A stretch of 64,000 nt of DNA from Methanocella sp. (GCF_035506375.1 NZ_DATJPM010000039.1:1-64000); one strand, 5' to 3'. Positions 26,604 through 37,142 are shown, numbered from the stretch's first letter. Numbers and translations: made by a program. Notes: generated by a model not told the origin, from the letters alone.

Positions 26604-27877
26604 ACGCTCCTCGGGTCAGTGATCCTGCCCTTGATAGCAGAGGCCGCCGCCGTGGCGGGGCTGCATAAATACACAAAGGCGTCCGGGCTGCCCTGACGGC
26701 CCTTGAAGTTCCGGTTGGACGTGGACAGCCCCACCTCGCCCGGCCCCAGCAGGCCGAACGAGCCGCCCATGCACGGGCCGCAGCATGGCGACTCCACCAG
26801 CGCCCCGGCGTTCATGAACTCCTCTACGAGGCCGGCCTTCAGCACTTTCATATACTCGGTGTGCGAGGCCGGTATGACGATCATGCGGGCCTCCTTAGCC
26901 ACGGGCCGGCCGTCCATGATATCGGCCGCGACCTTCAAGTCCTCGAACCGGCCGTTGGTGCACGAGCCCAGGAAGACCTGGTCGATCCTCTTGCCCTCGA
27001 CTTTACCGACGTCGACCACATTGTCGACGTTGTGGGGGCAGGCGACCTGGGGCTCCAGCCTGCCGGCGTCGTACTCCCTGACCTCTGAGTAGATGGCGCC
27101 CTTATCGCTCTTCAAATTCCTGTCCAGTTTGTACCCCTTCGAGCGCTCCTGGACGTACTTCTCCGTCGTGCGGTCGGGCTCGATGATGCCCGCCTTGCCG
27201 CCCATCTCGATGGCCATGTTGCTTATCGTCATGCGCTGGGACATATCCAGCCTCTTTATGGCGTCGCCGGCATATTCACACGCCTTATAGCGTGCGCCGT
27301 CAGCCCCCACGTCCCCGATCAGCTTGAGGATGATATCTTTGGAGTAGACGCGGTCCCCGAGCCTGCCATTGACTTCAAACCGTATCGACTCCGGCACACG
27401 GAACCATAGCTTGCCCAGGGCAAATACTGCCGCCATGTCCGTGGAGCCGATGCCCGTGCCGAAGGCGCCGACCGCGCCGTAGGCACAGGTATGGGAGTCC
27501 GAGCCCACGACCAGTTGTCCCGGCAACACGTGGCCCTTCTCGGGCATGACCTGGTGGCAGATCCCCTCGTGCAGGTCGTAGAAATGCCTGATCTTCTGGT
27601 CTTTCGCGAACTTCCTCAGTAAAATGTGATTCTCAGCGGCGTTGAGCGAATCGGCGGGGACCTGGTGGTCGAATAAAATAATGATCTTGTTAGGGTCCCA
27701 AACCTTCTTTTCGTCCTCATCCCGCATTATTTCGTAGAAGCCCTCGACGGCGAGGGGACCCGTTATGTCGTGGGTCATAGCCCTGTCGATGGACGCCATC
27801 ACGAAATCGCCCGCTCTCACGGGCCTGCCGGACGCCCTGGTGAAGATCTTTTCCGTTATGGTGAGGTCATTCGACAT
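26600..27877 (-). CDS. leuC: 3-isopropylmalate dehydratase large subunit
   Basis: 425 residues. The 4Fe-4S ligands lie in [14 protein letters not shown] and [15 protein letters not shown]. Other motifs are [12 protein letters not shown] at the start, FDHQVPAD and [22 protein letters not shown]. With LeuD it isomerises isopropylmalate. The start [11 protein letters not shown] (27877) is preferred; an upstream ATG at 27895 adds six residues. A TATA-like element (aaatttataatg, complement near 27910-27922) precedes it. Confidence 0.9.
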   Translation of the reverse strand: MSNDLTITEKIFTRASGRPVRAGDFVMASIDRAMTHDITGPLAVEGFYEIMRDEDEKKVWDPNKIIILFDHQVPADSLNAAENHILLRKFAKDQKIRHFYDLHEGICHQVMPEKGHVLPGQLVVGSDSHTCAYGAVGAFGTGIGSTDMAAVFALGKLWFRVPESIRFEVNGRLGDRVYSKDIILKLIGDVGADGARYKACEYAGDAIKRLDMSQRMTISNMAIEMGGKAGIIEPDRTTEKYVQERSKGYKLDRNLKSDKGAIYSEVREYDAGRLEPQVACPHNVDNVVDVGKVEGKRIDQVFLGSCTNGRFEDLKVAADIMDGRPVAKEARMIVIPASHTEYMKVLKAGLVEEFMNAGALVESPCCGPCMGGSFGLLGPGEVGLSTSNRNFKGRQGSPDAFVYLCSPATAAASAIKGRITDPRSV

Positions 27878-28011
27878 GTGAATCCAAGGTAGCATAATGC
27901 CTTGAAGTCATTATAAATTTAACCATAATAGAATGTTAGTTGCACCCGCCAGATTTTTGAATCAATAGTATTAATAGTGGTCAAGCCCTACCGTAGAAGA
28001 GCGTGCTACAT

Positions 28012-29130
28012 ATGTCCGACGTGCTTGAAGTCTATGAAAAACTGAACGGGAAGATCACCCAGAATGAGTTCAAAAAGCTGGTGGACGAGAAGATGGATAT
28101 CATGGGCGGCCTGTGCGACGAGCACACCGCCGCTCTGCTAGTGGCCCACGACCTGGGCGTCGAGGGCGCCGGCGCCATCAAGATAAAGGAGATCACGCTC
28201 GACAAGAAGAACGTGCAGTTCATCGCGAAGGTGACCGGGGCCTCCGACGTCCGGAAGTTCAGCCGCAACGACGGCACGGAGGGCCGGGTATGTAACCTCA
28301 CGGTGGCAGACGAGACCGGCGAGATCACAGTGGTTCTATGGGACGAGCTCGCAGACGCAGTGATGACCGGCGACATAAAAGAGAACGACGTGCTCAAGGT
28401 CAGCGGCTACCTGAAGGAGAGCCAGCGCGGCCTGGAAGTGAACATCGGCCGGGGCGGCGGCATCGCGAGGGACGAGAGCACGAAGATAACCGTTAAAGAC
28501 CCGATGGTCCTCATAAGCGAGGTCCGGATGGGCATGGGCAACGTGTGCGTCCGGGCCATGATCCTGTCCAGGCAGGAGCCCCGTACCTTTAACCGGAAGG
28601 ACGGTTCCCAGGGCTCGGTCCAGGGCATCATGATCGGCGACGAGTCTGGCAAGATCCGCCTGACCGTCTGGGACAACAAGCTCAAGGACATCGAGGCGCT
28701 CAACCCTGGCGACTCCATCGAGGTCTTGCACGCCTACACCCGGGAGTCCATGGGCGGCGTGGAGATACAGGTCGGAAACCGCGGCATCATCCGCAAGTCC
28801 GATAAGAAGGTGGAGTACGAGGAGCCGGTCACGAAGATCGGCGACATAGAGGCGGATAAGTCGTATAATATCAAGGGCGTGGTCACGGGCATCGACGGCG
28901 TGCGGGAGTTCACCACCAAGGACGGCAAGCTCGGCCGGCTGTGCGGCGTGCACGTGTCGGACGAGACGGGGCGGGTACGCGTGGTGTTCTGGGGCGAACA
29001 CGCGAACTTCGCCGAGGCGCTCTCCGTGGGCGACAAGATCCTTGTCACGGACGCCCAGGCGAAATTGAATTTCCGGCAGGAGCTCGAGCTCTCCGCGAAC
29101 TGGCGCAGCGCCGTCAGGAAGCTCGAATAA
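28012..29130 (+). CDS. rpa: Replication protein A, three OB folds
   Basis: 372 residues. After an N-terminal helical segment (about 1-60) come three single-strand-binding OB folds at about 62-160, 167-265 and 272-370. Each has the pattern V(R/E)(K/T)F..(K/N)DG..G.V..(L/V).(V/I).DE(T/S)G.(I/V)R(V/L)..W. It coats single-stranded DNA in replication and repair. There is no C-terminal zinc finger, unlike some methanogen RPAs. ATG at 28012 is preferred over the GTG at 28003. Confidence 0.92.
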   Translation: MSDVLEVYEKLNGKITQNEFKKLVDEKMDIMGGLCDEHTAALLVAHDLGVEGAGAIKIKEITLDKKNVQFIAKVTGASDVRKFSRNDGTEGRVCNLTVADETGEITVVLWDELADAVMTGDIKENDVLKVSGYLKESQRGLEVNIGRGGGIARDESTKITVKDPMVLISEVRMGMGNVCVRAMILSRQEPRTFNRKDGSQGSVQGIMIGDESGKIRLTVWDNKLKDIEALNPGDSIEVLHAYTRESMGGVEIQVGNRGIIRKSDKKVEYEEPVTKIGDIEADKSYNIKGVVTGIDGVREFTTKDGKLGRLCGVHVSDETGRVRVVFWGEHANFAEALSVGDKILVTDAQAKLNFRQELELSANWRSAVRKLE

Positions 29131-29215
29131 CCGCTATAACCTTTTTGCATTCGTTTTGCCTTCATGGAGTGTCGTTTCGTTGATGCGAATTCTTGCTCTT
29201 ACTTATTAACAAAAT

Positions 29216-29298
29216 GGAAACCGTGTCGCCGTGGGTTCGCCGTGCCGATTTTTAATAAACGCCGTGTTCGCCGTGTCGCCATGGCGAATTAGAAACCG
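29216..29298 (+). repeat. Short GTGTCGCCGTG-type repeats in an intergenic gap
   Basis: Between rpa and mfnB, gaaaccgt occurs at both ends of the segment and cgccgtg/ttcgccgtg motifs recur four times (ccgtgtcgccgtgggttcg, then gccgtgttcgccgtgtcg). It has the same look as the CACTGTGG-type repeats at 55.4-55.8 kb. Not coding; origin unknown. Confidence 0.5.
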
Positions 29299-29384
29299 TA
29301 CGCTCCGCGGGGGCTTCTCCTGTATGATGAAAATCGCCCAACCTGATAACAATTAAATACCAAAACGGTATTATGGTGGTTTAC

Positions 29385-30080
29385 ATGAAGCTATTAGTCA
29401 GCCCCATGAACGTTCAGGAGGCGATCGCGGCCGAGCAGGGCGGCGCCGACATCATCGACGTCAAGAACCCGAAGGAGGGCTCCCTCGGCGCCAACTTCCC
29501 GTGGGTCATCGCGCAGATCAAGTCCAGTATAACGAAACCGCTGAGCGCGACCATCGGCGACTTCGGCTTCAAGCCCGGCACGGCCTCCCTGGCGGCGCTG
29601 GGCGCGGCGGTGGCCGGCGCGCAGTACATCAAGGTTGGGCTGTACGACATTCACACGCCGGAGCAGGCTTACGAGCTCCTGGCCGGCATCACCAGGGCCG
29701 TCCGCACCTTCGACGCTGAAAAGACCATCGTCGCTTCGGCTTACTCCGATTATTCGAGGATCGGGTCCATCAGTCCTTATGAGCTGCCGGAGGCAGCGAA
29801 GAAGGCCGACGTCGACGTGGTCATGGTGGACACGGGCATCAAGGACGGCAAGTCCACTTTCGAGTTCATGAGTAACGAGGAATTAAAAAGATTCGTCGGC
29901 CTGGCTCACGATAACCGGCTCCACTGCGCCATCGCGGGCTCCATCAAATTCGAGGACATCCCGGCGATAAAAAATATCGCGCCGGACATCATCGGCGTCC
30001 GGGGCATGGTATGCGGCGGGGACCGCACCGAGGCCATCCGGCCCGAGCTCGTCCGGAAGCTCAAGGCCATGCTGGGATAA
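29385..30080 (+). CDS. mfnB: (5-formylfuran-3-yl)methyl phosphate synthase
   Basis: 231 residues. This TIM-barrel enzyme condenses two glyceraldehyde-3-phosphates in methanofuran biosynthesis. The start KLLVSPMNVQEAIAAEQGGADIIDVKNPKEGSLG is typical (seen here as LLVSPMNVQEAI and DIIDVKNPKEGSLG), as are the catalytic Lys segments AATSIGD-like SATIGDFGFKPG and QYIKVGLYD and the C-terminal GVRGMVCGGDR. ATG 29385 is chosen over 29373 because GGTGG then serves as ribosome-binding site. It marks the organism as a methanogen or close relative. Confidence 0.93.
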   Translation: MKLLVSPMNVQEAIAAEQGGADIIDVKNPKEGSLGANFPWVIAQIKSSITKPLSATIGDFGFKPGTASLAALGAAVAGAQYIKVGLYDIHTPEQAYELLAGITRAVRTFDAEKTIVASAYSDYSRIGSISPYELPEAAKKADVDVVMVDTGIKDGKSTFEFMSNEELKRFVGLAHDNRLHCAIAGSIKFEDIPAIKNIAPDIIGVRGMVCGGDRTEAIRPELVRKLKAMLG

Positions 30081-30205
30081 AAATCGCCTGCATCCGGCAT
30101 GGACATTTTTTTAAGAACGCCCCACGCGCTATAAAAAACCCAAAAGAGGAAATTTATTAATATTGGGTTCGGGCATACTTACCCAAAAGGGTATGGTGAT
30201 CCATA

Positions 30206-31675
30206 GTGTTCTTAAAAAAGCTCGACGCCCCGCTCGGTATTACTTTTGACGACGTCCTTCTGGTCCCGGGCAAGTCGTACGTTGAACCGGACCATGCGGA
30301 CGTCAAATCCCGTTTTTCGAAGAACATCGTCCTGGGCGTCCCCATCGTCAGCGCCGCCATGGACACCGTCTCCGTGGCCGAGATGGCCGTCGCGGTCGCC
30401 CGGGAGGGCGGCATCGGCGTCATCCACCGCAACATGGCCCGGGAGGCGCAGGTCGAGGAAATAAAGAAGGTCAAGCGCGGCGAGGAGATCCTCACCCGGG
30501 ACGTGACGACCGCCAGCCCGTCGCAGACCATCGACTCGGTCTGGAAGGTCATGACAGAGCAGAGCATCAGCGGCATTCCCATAATCGAGAATGGCCGGCT
30601 CGTCGGCATCTTAAGCCGCCGGGACATCCGGCCCATCGTCAAGGCCGACCCAAACAAAAAGATCGTCGAGGTCATGACCCGCGACGTGGTCACCGCCCGG
30701 GAGAGCGTCACGATAGACGAGGCCATCGACATCATGTACGAGCACAAGGTCGAGAGGCTGCCCATCATAAACGACCGGGGCAGCCTGATAGGCATCATCT
30801 CCATGCAGAGCATCATCGAGAGGCGGCAGTACCCGAACGCCAATAAGAACGGCGAGGACCAGCTCCGGGTCGCGGCCGCGGTCGGGCCCTTCGACATCGA
30901 GCGGGCCATGGCCCTGGACAAGGCCGGCGCGGACGCGATCTGCGTCGACTGCGCCCACGCCCATAACATGCGGGTCGTCGAGTCCGCCCGCCGCATAAAG
31001 AAGATGGTGGCCGCGGACGTGGTCGTGGGCAACATCGCCACCGCCGAGGCGTGCGAGGATCTGGCAGGGTTCGCGGACGGCGTCAAGGTGGGCGTAGGGC
31101 CGGGCTCCATCTGCACGACAAGGGTGGTGGCCGGCGTGGGCGTCCCCCAGCTAACGGCGGTCGCCAGCGCGGCGGACGTGGCCCGGGCCGCGGGCGTGCC
31201 GGTCATCGCCGACGGCGGAGTGCGCTACTCGGGCGACGTGGCAAAGGCCATCGCGGCGGGCGCCGACTGCGTCATGCTGGGCAACCTGCTGGCCGGCACA
31301 AAGGAGGCGCCGGGCCGGCTCATCACGGTCAAAGGGAGGAAGTATAAGCAGTACCGCGGCATGGGATCGCTTGGCGCAATGGCGGGCGGCGAGTGTTCCG
31401 ACCGGTATTCCCAGGGCGACATGGGCCGGGCAAAGTTCGTGTCCGAGGGCGTCGAGGGCGCCATCCCGTACCGGGGCACCGTGGCCGACATCGTCTACCA
31501 GCTTATCGGCGGCCTGCGGGCGTCCATGGGCTACTGCGGGGCGAATAACATAAAGGAGATGCAGGAGAAGGCCCGGTTTATCCGGGTCACGCCATCGGGC
31601 ATAGCCGAGAGCCACCCGCACGACGTCATAATCACCGACGAGGCGCCGAACTACCCTTTAACCCTATGGCAGTGA
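30206..31675 (+). CDS. guaB: Inosine-5'-monophosphate dehydrogenase
   Basis: 489 residues starting with GTG after GGTGAT. Motifs are the barrel start [11 protein letters not shown], two CBS domains inserted at about 95-215 ([36 protein letters not shown]), the catalytic Cys loop [15 protein letters not shown] (about 300), [16 protein letters not shown] and the flap [10 protein letters not shown]. It commits purine synthesis to GMP. The AT-rich gap upstream (30081-30205) has a TATA-like aatttattaatattgg. Confidence 0.97.
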   Translation: MFLKKLDAPLGITFDDVLLVPGKSYVEPDHADVKSRFSKNIVLGVPIVSAAMDTVSVAEMAVAVAREGGIGVIHRNMAREAQVEEIKKVKRGEEILTRDVTTASPSQTIDSVWKVMTEQSISGIPIIENGRLVGILSRRDIRPIVKADPNKKIVEVMTRDVVTARESVTIDEAIDIMYEHKVERLPIINDRGSLIGIISMQSIIERRQYPNANKNGEDQLRVAAAVGPFDIERAMALDKAGADAICVDCAHAHNMRVVESARRIKKMVAADVVVGNIATAEACEDLAGFADGVKVGVGPGSICTTRVVAGVGVPQLTAVASAADVARAAGVPVIADGGVRYSGDVAKAIAAGADCVMLGNLLAGTKEAPGRLITVKGRKYKQYRGMGSLGAMAGGECSDRYSQGDMGRAKFVSEGVEGAIPYRGTVADIVYQLIGGLRASMGYCGANNIKEMQEKARFIRVTPSGIAESHPHDVIITDEAPNYPLTLWQ

Positions 31676-31890
31676 CGGATCGCGGGCTCCGCACGCCCTC
31701 GCTAAATCTTTAATGGCACTTCTCCATAATTGGGACGCTGGTGCGGCCCGGATCATGGGAAGGATATGCTTTATTTTACCGGTTTAATATCGTGCCTTTG
31801 TGGCGGAAAAATGGCGTCCTCTATACCCTTAGTATCTTAAATGGCGAAGGATAAAAAAGCAACAGAAAAAATAGAAAAAGGGGGAAATAC

Positions 31891-33513
31891 TTACGCATCG
31901 AGGCGCAGCCTCTTCACGACGAAGTCAGTGTCCAGCGCCAGCAGGAACGGCCCGAGTTTGGGCCCCCTGGGCTTTCCAAGGAGCAGCAGGTAGGCCGTCT
32001 TGAACAGCTTTCCGGGCTTGATGCCCCGGCGCTTGGCCATCTCGAAGATCTCGTACTGCGTCTCCTCCTCGGTGTGCTTCGCCTCGATGTAGTCGGCCAG
32101 CTCGGAGAGCGCCTCTTTTTCGGCGGCGTCGATGTCGGGGGGCACCTCGAGCTTTTCCGCTATCGTGACGTTGTACTCCTCGGGGCCGTACTTGTGCGCC
32201 CAGGTGCCGGCCTTGTATACGCGCGTCAGGGCGTCCTGTTCCTGTTCCCTTGTGGCGTCCTGGGGCAGGTGGCCGGTCTTTTTGAGCGTACGGATGATGT
32301 GCTCGTCGTTCTTCGAGACGCTCACCATGGCGGCGAACGTGTAGGGTATGCGCACCTTCCGGCGGCCTATGGGCAGCATGGGATATACGCGCTTCGCGGT
32401 CTCCTTCTCCTCGGGGTCCGGGGTCTCCACCTCGTCATAATGGATACGCTCGAACCGGTCGAAAGCATCGACAATAAAGTTGATGTTCTTGACGTCCAGG
32501 TTCTTCTGCTTCATGGGGTTGAGAGAGTAGAAGTACAAAAACGTCTCCGGCTCCATGATCTCCAGCATGTCCTGGGTGATGAACACGTTGCCGTGCCGCG
32601 TGGACATCTTGGCCCCGTTGATCAGGAAGAACTCGTAGACGGTGTATACGGGCGGCTGCCTTTTGAGAATTACTTTCGATATTTCCTGCCCTGACGGCCA
32701 CGAGCCCTCGTAGTGGTCCTTGCCGAAGGGCTCCATCCTGACGTCGAAGATCTGCCACTGGGAGGGCCACTCGAAGCGCCAGGGGAGCTTGCCGTTGTTG
32801 AGGGACGTGGTCCCCTGGTGGCCGCAGCCGGGCACCTCGAACTCGCCGGCGAGCGATTTCGACTCGCACACGTAGTCCACGGCCCAGTCGTCCAGATGGA
32901 CCGCGGTCGCCTTCGCCGTGATCCGGCCGCAGTTCTCGCATATGGGGTTAAATGGAATGTAGTCGGCCGGGGTGTTCATCTGAAACTTCGAGATGACCTC
33001 CCGGGCCAGCGGGATGTCCGACAGGATCGTCCGCATCGGCGGCTCGAACCTGCCCTCGCTGTAGAGCGCGTCGTTGCTGAAGTCCTCCACGTGGACGCCC
33101 AGCGCCTCGACGCCGTCGAGCCAGACTTTGTTGAAGTGCTCGGCCCACGACTTGCAGCAGCCGAACGGGTCGGGAACGTGGACATAGGGTATGCCGATGT
33201 ACTTGCCCAGCTCCCCGAGCTCCTTTTCGGAGAGGACCTTCCACTTCCCCTCGCGGTCCGGCATGCGCTCCGGGATCTTCCGCAGCGGGTCCCGGTCGTC
33301 GCTCGTGTGGACGTGCCGGGTCCTGACGCCCATGCTCTTTAGCGACTCGCTGATAAAATAGCCTCTGAGAATGTCGTTGATGTTGCCGATGTGCTTGCCG
33401 CCCGAGGGGGACGCGGCGCACTTGACCACGACCTCGCCCTTTCCATAGCGCTCGACGACCTCGTCGGCGATCGAATCGGCCCAGAATACCCTGTACGTCA
33501 TGTTATCCGGCAC
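31891..33513 (-). CDS. lysS: Lysyl-tRNA synthetase, class I
   Basis: 540 residues. Class I signature HIGN in SGGKHIGNINDI (about 40) and the KMSKS-like motif AKMSTRHGNVF (about 300) are present, with paired CENC-type cysteines at about 192. Class I LysRS is the archaeal form, unrelated to bacterial and eukaryotic LysRS. The GTG at 33513 follows AAAGGAT; an ATG four codons on is possible. The 215-base gap downstream to guaB holds convergent 3' ends and A-rich sequence only. Confidence 0.95.
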   Translation of the reverse strand: MPDNMTYRVFWADSIADEVVERYGKGEVVVKCAASPSGGKHIGNINDILRGYFISESLKSMGVRTRHVHTSDDRDPLRKIPERMPDREGKWKVLSEKELGELGKYIGIPYVHVPDPFGCCKSWAEHFNKVWLDGVEALGVHVEDFSNDALYSEGRFEPPMRTILSDIPLAREVISKFQMNTPADYIPFNPICENCGRITAKATAVHLDDWAVDYVCESKSLAGEFEVPGCGHQGTTSLNNGKLPWRFEWPSQWQIFDVRMEPFGKDHYEGSWPSGQEISKVILKRQPPVYTVYEFFLINGAKMSTRHGNVFITQDMLEIMEPETFLYFYSLNPMKQKNLDVKNINFIVDAFDRFERIHYDEVETPDPEEKETAKRVYPMLPIGRRKVRIPYTFAAMVSVSKNDEHIIRTLKKTGHLPQDATREQEQDALTRVYKAGTWAHKYGPEEYNVTIAEKLEVPPDIDAAEKEALSELADYIEAKHTEEETQYEIFEMAKRRGIKPGKLFKTAYLLLLGKPRGPKLGPFLLALDTDFVVKRLRLDA

Positions 33514-33536
33514 AATCTATCCTTTCATGCTATAAG

Positions 33537-33947
33537 TTACTTTCTGCCCGCCGGCGGCTGCATCAGGATATACGGATTACCGTAGAGGTCGGCGAACATG
33601 GCCTCGATGGCGAACCCGAAGTCCTGCGGGGGGCTCAGTATCTTCACGCCTCTTTTCGCGAGCTCGTCGCACGTCTTTTTGCAGTCGTCCACCTTGAACG
33701 CCCAGGCGGTGCCCTGGCCGATCCGCCCGAGCATCTCCTCCGTCAGGTCGCCGAACGTGGCTTTGCCCGGCTTCTGCAGCACGATCTGCACGTCACGCCC
33801 CTGCTTCGGCGATACGGTCAGCCACCGGTCGCCCGAGGGCATCTTCGAGTCCTCGGCCTTCTCGAACCCGAGCTTATTTGTGTAAAAGTCCAGCGCTTCG
33901 TCGTAGTCCCGGACCAGGACGGTCACGTGCGATATTCTCTCGATCAT
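33537..33947 (-). CDS. Glyoxalase/VOC-family protein
   Basis: 136 residues made of two beta-alpha-beta-beta-beta modules: ISHVTVLVRDYDEALDFYTNKLGF and AWAFKVDDCKKTCDELAKRG, ending in FADLYGNPYILMQPP. The metal-ligand His (SHVTV) and a later Glu (AIEAMF) are at usual places. Substrate cannot be told from sequence. It may share a transcript with lysS (23 bases apart). Confidence 0.85.
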   Translation of the reverse strand: MIERISHVTVLVRDYDEALDFYTNKLGFEKAEDSKMPSGDRWLTVSPKQGRDVQIVLQKPGKATFGDLTEEMLGRIGQGTAWAFKVDDCKKTCDELAKRGVKILSPPQDFGFAIEAMFADLYGNPYILMQPPAGRK

Positions 33948-33992
33948 CAGAAATCCCTAATTACATATGCGCAGATGGAAATAAAATGTCGT

Positions 33993-35315
33993 TTACCGGA
34001 TGATGCCGGCCAGCGCCCGCCTGGCCCTGACGGGGAGCATCTTCAGGTTCCGGTACGAGTAGCGGAGCATTGTCCTCTTTATCATTCGCTCGGCCCACTG
34101 CACGTCCAGGTCCCGGGAGATATAAAACCTGGGCTTGAACAGCTCGGAGGCGTCATTGACGAGGCCTTCGCCCTTCGCCGTCTCGAAGAGGCGGGTGCCG
34201 GGCAGCAGACGGATGCCCATGGTGTAAGTGAAACTCGCATAATGGACGTGACGGAGCGTATCGAGCGATTCCCTGATCGTGGAGGCGTTCTCCCCTGGGC
34301 CGCCGAACAGGGCCTGCACCATGAACGGTATTTTATGGCGGTCGAGCAGCCTGGCACATGCCAGCGCGTCCTCCAGCGTAAAGGGCTTATTGTAGCTCCG
34401 CAGCATCCGCCTCGAGAACGTCTCCGCGCCAAGCGAGGCGCAGATTCCTCCGGCCTTTTTAAATAATCCCAGGAGCTCGTCGTCGAAGTGGCCGGCTACC
34501 GGCACGATGGTGGTATTCAGATATACCTTCAGGCCCGACCGGATGATAGCGCTCAGTACATCTTTGGCGTAGCCGGCAGGCGTGTTAAAGCAGGCGTCGG
34601 TGAGCGTAATCACCCGGGTGCCCTGCGCCTTCAGCGCCCGGATCTCGCCCACGATGTCATCCACGTTCCTGGGCCTGAGCTCTCCGCCGAACGCCGTGGT
34701 CACGTTGCAGTAGGCGCAGCGGTACGGGCATCCGGACTTGGTGACGACGGCGCCCGCCAGGAAGCCCTTCGCGTATCCGTTCATGGGCACCAGGTCCCAC
34801 CGGGCCTTAGAGCGGTATCCTCCAAGGTCGGGCGGGTTAGCCTTTATATGCCCGTTCTCCCTCCACACCAGGCCGGGTATGCCCCGGTCCAGGCTGCCCG
34901 TGTTCAGCGACGCCAGCAGGCGCGGCAGGCTCTCCTCGCCCTGGCCCGCGATGCCGTAGTCGGCGCCCAGGTACTCGAGCATCTGGGCCGGGAACGTCGT
35001 AAACGCCGTGCCGCCGAGCACCGTGGTCACGCCCGCGGATTTAACGATGCCCGCCAGCCGCTTCGCGTCATCCACGAAGTACTGCGTGTGGCGCATGTCC
35101 TGGTTGTCCACGTTGCGTAAGGACAGCCCCGCGACGTCCGGCCTGAACCCTGCGATGGCCCTCCTGAGCTCGCCCTCCGGGTCCCTGGAGAACATGAGGT
35201 CGACGACCTTCACGTCATGGCCCTCCCGGCGCAGCGGCTCCACGAGGTAGGCGATGCCGATCGGCGGAGGCGCCATCGGGCGATAGCGGTTCATGTAGAC
35301 CAGGAGGACCTTCAT
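33993..35315 (-). CDS. B12-binding-domain radical SAM protein
   Basis: 440 residues. The N-terminal cobalamin-binding-like domain (about 1-140) has DVKVVDLMFSRDPEGEL and VTTVLGGTAFTTFP. The radical SAM cluster is SGCPYRCAYCNV (about 194-205). SAM-binding glycines follow in the ASLGAETFSRRML region and QALFGGPGEN. Members of this class do methylations and rearrangements, but no specific substrate can be assigned. It follows the HAD gene of the ATPase/kinase operon by 43 bases on the same strand and may be co-transcribed. Confidence 0.85.
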   Translation of the reverse strand: MKVLLVYMNRYRPMAPPPIGIAYLVEPLRREGHDVKVVDLMFSRDPEGELRRAIAGFRPDVAGLSLRNVDNQDMRHTQYFVDDAKRLAGIVKSAGVTTVLGGTAFTTFPAQMLEYLGADYGIAGQGEESLPRLLASLNTGSLDRGIPGLVWRENGHIKANPPDLGGYRSKARWDLVPMNGYAKGFLAGAVVTKSGCPYRCAYCNVTTAFGGELRPRNVDDIVGEIRALKAQGTRVITLTDACFNTPAGYAKDVLSAIIRSGLKVYLNTTIVPVAGHFDDELLGLFKKAGGICASLGAETFSRRMLRSYNKPFTLEDALACARLLDRHKIPFMVQALFGGPGENASTIRESLDTLRHVHYASFTYTMGIRLLPGTRLFETAKGEGLVNDASELFKPRFYISRDLDVQWAERMIKRTMLRYSYRNLKMLPVRARRALAGIIR

Positions 35316-35358
35316 AATTAATGATTTTATATGACAAATTATATTAATTTTCTCGGTA

Positions 35359-36162
35359 TCATTTTACATTCCACGCGTCAACGAGCTCCAGGACCTGGAA
35401 TAGATTGATGCCGGGGACGACGGCGTCGGGCGTGACCCCCTTGATGGCCCGGGCAGGCCTGTCGGATACGAAGATGGTGCGCATGCCGAGCTTCGAGGCG
35501 CCCATCATGTCCGCCGTCATGTCGTTGCCCACCATGACGGCCTCGGACGGCTTCACGTTCAGGCTACTCAGCGCTCTTGTAAAGATCCGGGAGTTGGGCT
35601 TCTTGACGCCCGCCTGGCTGGACAGCACTATAGTTTCAAAATACCTGGTCAGATCGTACAGGCCGAGCTCGGGCATGGTGAACGCCTCCTGAGCGTTGGA
35701 CACGATGCCCAGGCGGTACTTCTTCTGCATCTGGTCGAGTGCCGGCTTCACCGTGGGGTAAATAAAGATACGCTTCCGCGTCATGGCCCGGAAAAGCTGG
35801 GAGAGGTCCGACGACAGGTGGTCCAGCTCCTCGGGCGTCCTCGAGGCGAACTTCATGACGATTGCCCTGAATACTTCGCGCACATCAGAGTCGGGGTACA
35901 TCTCCTTTTGCTCCCCAACCCGTAACTCGAACTCCTCTATGATGTTCTTGAAGATGTCCGCCTCCGCCCGGCTCCGGGCCTCGGCGGAGCCCAGGCGGCG
36001 TGCGAACTCCTCCCTATAGAGCCACTTAAGCTGGTCGCCGGAGACGTAAATATACTTGTACTCGAGCCACTTCGACAGCGCATCGTAGGACGCGGGATCG
36101 TTCTCGTCCGTGGTGATATCGATGAGCGTGCCATAAATGTCGAAGAGTATGGTCGTGATCAT
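35359..36162 (-). CDS. HAD-family phosphatase
   Basis: 267 residues. HAD motif I is FDIYGTLIDI, motif II is GIVSNAQEAF, motif III is the Lys in GVKKPNSRIF and motif IV is VMVGNDMTADMMGA. A helical cap sits between motifs I and II. The ATG at 36162 overlaps the stop of the APH-like kinase (ATGA). The longer open frame to 36381 lies inside that kinase gene and is not used. Coupled kinase and phosphatase genes suggest opposing steps on one substrate; that is inference. Confidence 0.9.
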   Translation of the reverse strand: MITTILFDIYGTLIDITTDENDPASYDALSKWLEYKYIYVSGDQLKWLYREEFARRLGSAEARSRAEADIFKNIIEEFELRVGEQKEMYPDSDVREVFRAIVMKFASRTPEELDHLSSDLSQLFRAMTRKRIFIYPTVKPALDQMQKKYRLGIVSNAQEAFTMPELGLYDLTRYFETIVLSSQAGVKKPNSRIFTRALSSLNVKPSEAVMVGNDMTADMMGASKLGMRTIFVSDRPARAIKGVTPDAVVPGINLFQVLELVDAWNVK

Positions 36163-37139
36163 GGCCCCTCCTCGATGAGCCGCGCGCCCGCCTCGACCAG
36201 ATAGCGCCTGTAGTCGCGCTTCCAGTATCCCAGCATGGCTATTTTGAAAAAGCCCAGGGCCACGTAGAACGGAAGTAGCCCCTCGATCATGTCCGACTCC
36301 AGGGCCGAGGGCGCATAGGCATGCAGAAAATGTTCCACGTAGGGCCCAGCCCTCCGCATGTCTTTCGTAATGTACCCGCATTGGTGCTGGAGCTCGGCCA
36401 CCATAGTGCCCACGTCCAGGAGAGGGCTCCGCCCCGGGCGACTGCGCTCCAGGTCGAAGCCGTAAATGATGCCCTCGTGTATCTTAAAGTTCGACGGGTT
36501 GGCGTCGCCGTGGACGGTTACGCCCCTCTGCTCGAAGAGAGGCCGGCGGCCGTGCCAGCGGCTCAGGCCCTTCATGATCCGGCGGTGGGACCCGTCCAGG
36601 GCGCCCTGGTCCTCCAGATAAAACAGGGGCTTCATAAACGAGTAAAAGGTATCGGCGCCGTCCACCTTCGGGCTCTGGGGCATGAGCGTGTGGATCTTCC
36701 GGAGGAGCCCTGCCGTCAGGTCCAGGGCGCTCAGCAGCTCCCGGTCTTCTCCGCCATTCAGCGTCCGCTGGACGATGGACAGCAATGATTCGCCGGGCAC
36801 GTAGGCCGTGGCCAGCGCGCAGTCCAGGCCCTCGTTGACGCCCAGCGCCCTCACGACCCTGTGCCTGCCCGAGGCGAACCCGTTCTTCTCGAACTCCCGG
36901 AGGATGCCGTACTCTGAGAGCATCTCCCGGCACGGGTCATAGGTGACGCCGGTGCGGCCCAGGGTTCGGCGGAAAAATTTGACGTGGACCCGGGGGACGT
37001 CCGCCCCGTACACGCGGGACTCGTGGGACGACGCCGGCGGCACTTCCATTTCCGCCAGCGGGCCGGAGCTGGCGCCGAACACATCCGGGTGCTGCCTGGC
37101 GAGGCCCGCCAGCCAGTCGGGCGCGGCCGTGCTCTGCAT
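36159..37139 (-). CDS. Aminoglycoside phosphotransferase-like small-molecule kinase
   Basis: 326 residues. The catalytic loop is TVHGDANPSNFKIH (about 215-228) and the Mg-binding motif is IYGFDLERSRPG (about 233-244), both as in the APH/choline kinase fold. ATYVPGES-like hinge (TAYVPGESLLSIV) lies at about 115. The substrate is unknown. It starts three bases after the stop of the KaiC-like ATPase gene, with AGGGGAG as ribosome-binding site. Confidence 0.85.
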   Translation of the reverse strand: MQSTAAPDWLAGLARQHPDVFGASSGPLAEMEVPPASSHESRVYGADVPRVHVKFFRRTLGRTGVTYDPCREMLSEYGILREFEKNGFASGRHRVVRALGVNEGLDCALATAYVPGESLLSIVQRTLNGGEDRELLSALDLTAGLLRKIHTLMPQSPKVDGADTFYSFMKPLFYLEDQGALDGSHRRIMKGLSRWHGRRPLFEQRGVTVHGDANPSNFKIHEGIIYGFDLERSRPGRSPLLDVGTMVAELQHQCGYITKDMRRAGPYVEHFLHAYAPSALESDMIEGLLPFYVALGFFKIAMLGYWKRDYRRYLVEAGARLIEEGP

Positions 37140-37142
37140 GGG

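Noticed and set aside
36163..36381. N-terminal extension of the HAD phosphatase
   Set aside because: The extension lies inside the APH-like kinase gene in another frame; the HAD fold begins at MITTILFDIYGT.
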